This document shows positions 54,359-60,725 of a DNA stretch of 60,725 nucleotides, piece by piece. Source of the stretch: an uncultured Clostridia bacterium (GTDB lineage Bacteria; Bacillota; Clostridia; TANB77; CAG-508); NCBI GenBank assembly GCA_948857205.1, contig CAQPRV010000013.1, positions 1 through 60,725 of the forward strand, in the 5' to 3' direction. The first letter of the stretch is position 1. Each line of letters begins with the position of its first letter. The notes under the pieces are model-generated. The model did no database searches. It worked only from the letters and a program-made list of their open reading frames with translations, and had not been told where the DNA came from. Position numbers and translations under genes: made by a program.

Positions 54359-57300
54359 TTAACCAAATAAACTCATTTGATTACTTTGACTCATACCTTT
54401 TAAACATCCATACTTTTTTAAAACATCTGTTACAGAATTTCCAACTTTTGATCGAATTTTTAGGTCATCAATAGACATAAACTTTCCTTCTTCACGTGCA
54501 TTTTCAATTCCTACTGCAGCAACTGTTCCAAGACCTGGAATACTATTTAAAGGTGGACGAATAGCTCCATCTTCCACTAAAAATTTTGTAGAATGAGATT
54601 TGTATAAGTCCATTGGTAAAAATTCAAAACCTCTTTCATACATTTCTAAAACTAGTTCTAAAATTGCATACATATTTTTATCTTTTGTAGTAGCATTATT
54701 TCCCTGTAAGTCAATTTCTTTCATCTTATTTTTTACCTTTTCTTTACCAAAAATCATACAATCACTATCAAATTCATCTGCTCTAATAGAAAAATAAGAT
54801 GCATAATATGCCAAAGGCTCATGTACTTTAAACCATGCTATTCTAAAGGCATTTGTAACATATGCTGCTGCATGGGCTTTTGGGAACATGTATTTTATTT
54901 TTTCACAAGATTTTATATACCAATCTGGTACATCATGCTCTTTCATTAAAGCTTTATATTCTTCCCATTTTGCTGGATCTTTTAAAGCTTTACCTTTACG
55001 TACTGTTTCCATTATTTTAAAAGCTGGATTTGGTGGCAATCCCATTTTTATTAAATAAATCATTATATCATCACGACAACATATTGCATCTTGAAGTGTT
55101 ACTGTTCCCGCTTCTATTAAACTTTGTGCATTTCCAAGCCACACATCTGTACCATGAGATAATCCGTGATATTCTAATTAATTCGTCAAAAGTTTTAGGC
55201 TTTGTATCAACCAACATTCCTCTTACAAATTTTGTTCCGAATTCAGGTACACCAAAACTTCCCACCTCTGAATGAATTTGCTCTTTTGTTACTCCTAAGG
55301 CATCTGTTGAGCTAAAAATTGACATTGTTTCTTTATCGTCTAAGGGTACTTTTGTTGGATCTTTTCCAGTAATATCTTGTAACATACGAATCATAGTTGG
55401 ATCGTCATGTCCTAAAATGTCTAACTTTAATAGGTTTTGATCTATTGAGTGATAGTCAAAATGAGTTGTTACAATGTCTGAATTAGGATCATCTGCTGGA
55501 TGTTGTACTGGACAAAATTCGTAAATTTCTCTACCTTTAGGCACTACTATAATTCCTCCTGGATGCTGACCTGTGGTTCTTTTTATTCCTGTACATCCAG
55601 TTGATATTCTTAGTGTTTCTGCTTTATTTATTGGTATATTTCTTTCTTCATAATACTTTTTTACATATCCAAAAGCTGTTTTGTCAGCTATTGTTCCAAT
55701 TGTTCCAGCTTTAAAGGTAGTTCCCTTTCCAAAAATAACTTCTGTATATTTATGTGCTTTTGCTTGATATTCTCCTGAAAAGTTTAAGTCAATATCTGGT
55801 TCTTTATCTCCATTGAAACCTAAGAAAGTTTCAAAGGGAATATCCATTCCATCTTTATCTAAACTATGTCCACATTTTGGACATTCTTTGTCTGGCAAAT
55901 CAAAGCCATTTTTATATCCATAATCTGTAAAGTCTGAAAATTTGCAATTTGGACATCTATAATGTGCTGGCAAAGAATTTACTTCTGTTATTCCTGTCAT
56001 GTTTGCAACAAAAGATGAACCAACAGACCCTCTCGAACCTACTATGTAACCATCTTCGTTTGATTTCCATACTAGTTTTTGGGCTATTATATACATTACG
56101 GAAAAGCCATTTTTTATTATTGAATCTAATTCTTTGTCAAGTCTTGTTTGTACAATTTCTGGCAATGGGTCACCATATAATTCATGTGCTTTAGAGTATG
56201 CAATATCTTTTATAGTTTGTTCACAACCTGGAATGTGTGGTGGACATTTTTCTGGTGAAATTGGACTAATTCTATCACACATATCTGATATTTTATTTGT
56301 ATTTGTTACTACTACTTCATAGGCTTTTTCTTTTCCTAAATACTCAAATTCTTTAAGCATTTCTTCTGTTGTTCTTAAATATAGTGGTGCTTGATTATCT
56401 GCATCTTGATACCCCTGTCCTGCTTCTAATATTCTTCTATATATTTCATCTTGTGGATCCATAAAATGTACATCACAAGTTGCAACTACTGGTTTGTTTA
56501 GTTTTTCTCCAAGTTCTACTATTTTTCTATTTATGTCTTGTAAGGCTTCTTCGTCTTTTACTATTTCATTTCTTATTAAGAATTCATTATTTCCTATTGG
56601 CTGAATTTCTAAATAATCATAAAAGTTTGCAATTTCTTCTATTTCATCATCTGTTTTTCCGTAATTCAATTGCTTGATATAATTCTCCTGCTTCACAAGC
56701 ACTTCCTAATATTAAGCCTTCTCTATATTTTTCTAATAAACTTTTTAAAATACGAGGTCTACGATAAAAGTAGTCTAAATGTGAATATGATACTAATTTA
56801 TATAAATTTCGTAAACCTATATAATTTTTTGCTAGTATTATTGCATGATATGTTTTTAGTTTTTTATAAGCTTCTTTTTTTGCTTCTTCTGTACTACTAA
56901 CTTTATCTATATCTTCTATCTTTTTTGCACCTTTTTCTTTTAACATGCCCATCATTACTCTAAATACTTTTACAGTTGTATCTACATCATCTAAAGCTCG
57001 ATGTGCTACTTCAACTTTTATTCCTAAGTTTTCTGCTATTTTTCCTAATTTATATTTTTTATAATCAGGAAATAAGTCTTTTGCTAAACTTAAAGTGTCT
57101 AAATAGGTGTAGTCGAATTCGTATCCAAGATTTTTTGCATTTTGCTTTAAAAATCCTATGTCAAATGGTGCATTATGCGCAACTAAAACAGAGTCTTGAA
57201 TAAAGTCTAAAATTTTTGGAAATACTTTGTCTATGGTTTCTGCATCTGCAACCATTTCGTCTGTTATATTTGTTACTTCAGATACTCTTTGTGGGATATG

Positions 57301-59139
57301 TTTTTCTGGATTTACAAAACAACTAAATTCTTCTAAAACTTCTCCATTTTTTACTTTCATTATTCCTACTTCTGTTATTTTTTCTGTAGTAGCTGAAAAT
57401 CCTGTTGTTTCTAAGTCTAATACACAATATGTAGTATCTATATCTTGTCCTTTTGCATTTGTTACTATTGCGTTTTTGTCAGGTGCCAAATAGGCTTCTA
57501 CTCCATAGATTATCTTCATGTCTGTGTTGTCATATCCTAGTAATTTATGTGCTTCTGGAAAGGCTTGTACTACTCCATGGTCTGTAATTGCTATTGATTT
57601 CATTCCCCATTTCATTGCTCTTTTTATTAAGTCTGTTGCTGATGTCATTGCATCCATTTGACTCATTTGTGTATGCATATGTAATTCTACTCTTTTTACT
57701 TCACTATTATCTTGTCTTGTTTCCTTTTTTATTGCTTCTGTTTCTATTATTGTATTTGCCATTACTGTTAATTCATTCGAAAATGTATCCATCTGTACTG
57801 TTCCAGCTAGTTTAATCCCCTTTGATTTTTGAATTCTTTTCATTGTTTTTTTAGCTTTATCTTTTTCTAAAAAAGTTTTACATGTAATAGTACTAGTCCC
57901 ATCATATAAATCAAAACTAAATAGTGTTTTTCCTGATTTTAGAGTTCTATCTTCTGAATATATTACTTCTCCTTGTAATGCAATTTTTCCATCGTCTACT
58001 CCTAAGTCAACTACTTTTACTATTTCTTCTGTTATGTTTTGCGATGTTCCTAATATTAATGGTGTATCTTCTTCTTCCTCCTCTGTTAGTAATTCTGGAA
58101 CTTCTGCATTTGTCTCTATTATAATATTTGCAATTACTGTTACATCTCCTGCATATGTGTCTAATCCCGCTTTTCCTGTTATTTTAATTGCTTTTGCATT
58201 TTTTAATTTTTCTGTCATTTCTTGTCCTTCTGCTAAATCTTTTGCAAATGATTTACAAGTTATTGTTCCTGTTCCATCATATAAGTCAAATATTATCATT
58301 CCTTTTCCTGATTTTGTTTCTCTTACTTCACAGTTTACAATTCTTCCCTCTAGTGTTACTTTTCCATCATCTGAAGTAATTTCTTTTATCTTTTTATTAT
58401 TTTCTTTTGCTTTTGATGGTTTTCCTATTATGTATTGTTTAATTTCAGTTTCTTCATGCATTTCTATTGGTATGTTGCTTTCTTCTCCTTCTTGTGGTAT
58501 GTATCCTTCTATATCTATTGGTGGTCTATAATCAACATCTTTATATTCTGGTACTTCGTTTCCAGTTTCTTTTATTAGTTGCTTGTTTTCTTCTTCTATT
58601 TTTGATATTATTTGTTCTTCTTCTTTTTTTAGGTTTTCTTTTATTTCTTGTATTTGTTCTTTTGTAACTTGTTCTTCTAATTCTATTTTATATTCTTTTC
58701 CATATAAGTTTTTCAGTACTTTTGCTAGTTCTTTGTCTGTTTTTTTAGCTTTTAGGAATTCTGCTCCTTTTATGTGCATTTTTATTAGTATTTCTTTTTC
58801 TTTTTCTTCTATGTCACTTTTTAGTAATAACATTGGTTTTGTCAGTGGATATTTGTGTGACATATATGCTATTATATTTTTCCATTCATCTTTTATTTGC
58901 TTTTTTTCTACATCTTCGTGATATTCTATGCTTATGTCTATGTTTTCAAATTTGAATCTTTCTTTTAAAAATCTTTCGAAATACCATATTTCTTTTATTT
59001 CTATCCATTCGTCAAAATATATTATTACTTGTAATGTATTAGTTTTTTTTACTACATTTAAAGTTTTTATTTCTGCATATTGTATATTTGTACTTGTTTT
59101 ATAATCACTAAATATTTCTACTACTTTTTTTGATTTCAT
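54359..59139 (-). CDS. polC: DNA polymerase III PolC requiring two +1 frameshifts at CGGA
   Basis: Read straight, the gene breaks into three overlapping frames. Skipping the C of two in-frame CGG codons (56661 and 55166) joins them into 1592 residues. Domains: N-terminal region to ~235; two tandem OB folds (~255-340 and ~384-470) with near-identical motifs IIFDLYDGTGTITCK and FSFDLYDGTSTITCK; PHP start KRVELHMHTQMSQMDA (~483); DEDD exonuclease YCVLDLETTG (~570); polymerase core with KEPDIDLNFSGEYQ (~1116) and RISGLSHGTDVWLGNAQ (~1320), the latter conserved in Gram-positive PolC and spanning the second junction. PolC is the essential replicative polymerase, so recoding must be efficient if the sequence is right. 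The duplicated OB fold makes it longer than the usual ~1440 residues. Confidence 0.9.
55163..55166 (-). other. Candidate recoding site CGGA, second in polC
   Basis: Zero frame (after the first shift) ATA TCA CGG ATT; homologous frame TCA, skip C, GGA TTA TCT CAT, giving RISGLSHGTDVW, a motif conserved in PolC. If not shifted, the frame ends 31 codons on. Confidence 0.88.
56658..56661 (-). other. Candidate recoding site CGGA, first in polC
   Basis: Zero frame GAA TTA CGG AAA AAC AGA TGA; homologous frame TTA, skip C, GGA AAA ACA GAT. The CGG is codon 827 from 59139. The joined segment reads AGELYQAIELGKTDDEIEEI, as expected before the KFYDYLEIQP-type motif of PolC. Confidence 0.88.
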
Positions 59140-59232
59140 CCTTTTTTCTCCTTTTGCTGATTAAATTTTACCACATTTAGATTTATTAAAAAAGCGAACA
59201 TATTATTTTTTATAAAAATGATGTAACTATTG

Positions 59233-59345
59233 CAAAAGAACAAATAAGAAATTTTTCAAATCTTTTTTTAGTTTATTCTCACCCAATTTGAGTTTTCGAT
59301 TATAAGAAAAAAATCACAAAATGCTAATTATTATAGCGTCCATAT
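59233..59345. repeat. Decayed copy of repeat family D
   Basis: AGAACAAATAAGAAATTTTT, then TTATTCTCACCCAATTTGAG and TTTTCGATTATAAG follow the same order as 32229-32310, with substitutions. It fills the gap between the polC start and the terminator at 59351. Confidence 0.65.
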
Positions 59346-59350
59346 TATAG

Positions 59351-59394
59351 AAAAAACTTACTTTAATACTATATATTATTAAAGTAAGTTTTTT
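59351..59394. terminator. Strong bidirectional intrinsic terminator
   Basis: AAAAAACTTACTTTAATA (59351-59368) pairs perfectly with TATTAAAGTAAGTTTTTT (59377-59394) around an eight-base loop. It lies seven bases after the stop of the 59401-60276 gene on the minus strand and insulates polC. Confidence 0.85.
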
Positions 59395-59400
59395 GTTAAT

Positions 59401-60276
59401 TTATGATACTCTTTCATTTTGAATACTCTTTTTATTTTCTTCTGCATTTCTAATTGCTAAATTATGATCTATTGCTATACTATTATATATCTCTTTAAAA
59501 TTTTTTGTAACTTTTTTAGAGCTTGTTTTATTTCTATAATTATTCATTTTGTAAAACAATTTTTCTCTCTGATATTGATTATAGAATCTTATATTTTCTT
59601 CATATCTTTTTATTCCTTTTATAATTCTGTAATTTGTTATTTTTTTCTTTTTCTTTTCTATGTTTCCTTTAAATAAATTAATAAGTTGTTCTTTTAAATT
59701 TTCTAATGTTCTTTTTTCATCTTTTTTTGATTCTACTATTTCTATTGTACTGTTATTTTCTTCCTTTGGAAAATTTATATTATTTGCATTATTTTCTTTT
59801 GAATAACTTGATTTTTGAATATTTTCATTTTCTCTTGTTCCTACATAATCTGGTTTTTTTGAATTTATTTTTTCTTCTATTTTATATATTTTTCCTAATT
59901 GATAAACTATAGCATTATTTTTTTCTTTTATTCTTGTTTTCTTTCTCAATTTTTCATTATCAGTTTTATTAATTTCTTTTATTCTATTTTCTATTTCTTT
60001 GCTTTTTTGTTCTTTGTGTCGTTTATTTTCTATTTCTTTTAATTTTTCACTTATTTCTTTTTGATTTTTTTGCTTTTCTTCTTCTAGTTTATCTTTTATA
60101 ATTTGTTGTTTTCTCTTTTCTATATCTTCTTTTGTTTTATTTTTACTCTCTTGTACTGCTTGTATAAGAGCTTCATTTTCTAAATTTTTTCTATTTAATA
60201 TACTTTGCATTAATTGTTGTTGTTTTAATTTTTCTATTTCTTCATTTCTAGTTTCTTTATTCTCAAATTTACTCAT
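59401..60276 (-). CDS. Highly charged coiled-coil protein, function unknown
   Basis: 291 residues, mostly Lys/Glu/Gln/Asn in a long coiled coil (about 8-110: EKLKQQQLMQSILNRKNLEN, EDIEKRKQQIIKDKLEEEKQ), a low-complexity middle, and a basic C-terminal part with FYNQYQREKLFYKMNNYR. No signal peptide or membrane helix. Nothing identifies the family. It is bounded by a strong terminator downstream and an intergenic repeat upstream, so it is likely a single-gene unit. Confidence 0.6.
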   Translation of the reverse strand: MSKFENKETRNEEIEKLKQQQLMQSILNRKNLENEALIQAVQESKNKTKEDIEKRKQQIIKDKLEEEKQKNQKEISEKLKEIENKRHKEQKSKEIENRIKEINKTDNEKLRKKTRIKEKNNAIVYQLGKIYKIEEKINSKKPDYVGTRENENIQKSSYSKENNANNINFPKEENNSTIEIVESKKDEKRTLENLKEQLINLFKGNIEKKKKKITNYRIIKGIKRYEENIRFYNQYQREKLFYKMNNYRNKTSSKKVTKNFKEIYNSIAIDHNLAIRNAEENKKSIQNERVS

Positions 60277-60399
60277 GAAATTCCCCTTTTATAAAAAATA
60301 TTACATATACTAATATTTTAACATACATTCCAATATTTTTCAAATTCTTTATGGCAATCACTTAAATTTCTAATTATTTATTTGTTAGTATTTAATTAA

Positions 60400-60485
60400 G
60401 AATAGCGCGAGAAGAATTTTTGAGTGACTTCAGGGTAACCATTCCAAAATTTTTAGAAAAGTTAGAAAACTTTTCTATAGAATAA
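60400..60485. repeat. Partial copy of repeat family B
   Basis: AGAATAGCGCGAGAAG, TTTTTGAGTGACTTC, GGTAACC and TTTTTAGAAAAG..AACTTTTCTATAGAAT follow the same order as 14842-14935. About 15 bases of the corresponding GGTTATAATTCT segment are missing. The rest of the gap 60277-60500 is featureless AT-rich DNA. Confidence 0.7.
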
Positions 60486-60500
60486 TTACTAATATTTTAT

Positions 60501-60725
60501 TTAAAATCTCTGTGAATTAGTATTTCCTGTTGTACTCTTTGTACAATATAATTGTTTTCCAATTGTATGTCTACATTTCCAACTTGTAGGATTATTATTA
60601 GATTTATCAAAGATATTGTGCCCACATTGTGGACAACACATTATATATACCCTAAATTCTTTACCAGACCAATCATTAACATTTGGATTAGGATCAACAT
60701 AGTAATCCATTCCCTCTATTCCACC
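60501..60725 (-). CDS. Zinc-ribbon-like small protein, N-terminus cut by the window end
   Basis: The frame is open to the window edge. An ATG at 60710 with GAGGG six bases before it could be the start, giving 69 residues, but GGIEG codons continue upstream, so the true start is uncertain. CCPQCGHNIF and WKCRHTIGKQLYC give two cysteine pairs of a zinc ribbon. Acidic/aromatic residues DPNPNVNDWSG precede it. The function is unknown. Confidence 0.5.
   Translation of the reverse strand, partial: GGIEGMDYYVDPNPNVNDWSGKEFRVYIMCCPQCGHNIFDKSNNNPTSWKCRHTIGKQLYCTKSTTGNTNSQRF

Noticed and set aside
13812..56661. Random sequencing or assembly errors as the cause of the five frameshifts
   Set aside because: Errors should include deletions, homopolymer slips and insertions in all phases. 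All five are a C placed exactly before an in-frame GGN codon, on both strands, and no normal in-frame CGG exists. Raw reads are still needed to exclude a systematic artefact.
13812..56661. Simple reassignment of CGG to another amino acid
   Set aside because: A changed triplet meaning would not restore the frame; one extra base must be accounted for at each site.
54359..59139. polC and holA as pseudogenes
   Set aside because: Both are essential, otherwise intact, and have no other stops or substitutions typical of decay.

Overview
The window is a very AT-rich chromosomal segment from an anaerobic, spore-forming, low-GC member of the Clostridia, possibly an uncultured gut lineage. The evidence is the Gram-positive PolC replicase, SleB and YlbJ sporulation genes, clostridial hydrophobic-W (ChW) repeat surface proteins, a glycine T-box leader, and clostridial gene neighbourhoods such as prepilin peptidase-pepP-efp and murB-yvcK. 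Almost every gene lies on the minus strand. The exceptions are tRNA-Trp, an M23 peptidase, ylbJ and the small gene after it. The first ~95 bases are GC-rich, coding-like and foreign to the rest.

Layout. 0.1-5.5 kb: two secreted ChW-repeat proteins, one CotH-like and one with a GH25 lysozyme domain. 5.6-27.7 kb: a large surface-polysaccharide locus with many GT2 glycosyltransferases, GtrA/GtrB, DUF2142 and other polytopic proteins, and a flippase. It also holds a Wzm/Wzt-type ABC exporter with a C-terminal cargo domain, a methyltransferase-coiled-coil protein and its own metK. 28-31 kb: glyS with a T-box leader, tRNA-Trp and yqeK. 31.5-38.8 kb: M23 peptidase, efp, pepP, prepilin peptidase, yqeG, a protein made of about ten tandem helix-turn-helix modules, and sleB. 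38.9-47 kb: holA, glycogen debranching enzyme, yvcK, murB and ylbJ. 47-60.7 kb: rlmB, lepA, a rhodanese, mtaD, polC and coiled-coil or zinc-ribbon hypotheticals.

The main discovery candidate is recoding at CGG. Four otherwise normal genes (polC twice, holA, an M23 peptidase, a DUF2142 protein) are broken by +1 frameshifts. All five breaks have the same form: an in-frame CGG codon whose C must be skipped, so that CGGN contributes one glycine (GGN) and the protein continues in the new frame. Reading every 'CGG' string against the annotated frames, I found no ordinary in-frame CGG in any other conserved coding sequence, although off-frame CGG (for example AAC GGA, TTC GGA) occurs more than twenty times. 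The only other in-frame CGGs are two in a repeat-derived tail of the flippase. This looks like a genome-wide quadruplet-decoding or programmed +1 frameshift rule, not random error. Two of the affected genes encode replicative polymerase subunits.

The non-coding space is dominated by several families of palindromic, MITE-like repeats. They have provided gene ends, alternative start codons and terminators, and one pair of arms flanks an acetyltransferase gene. No transposase is present.
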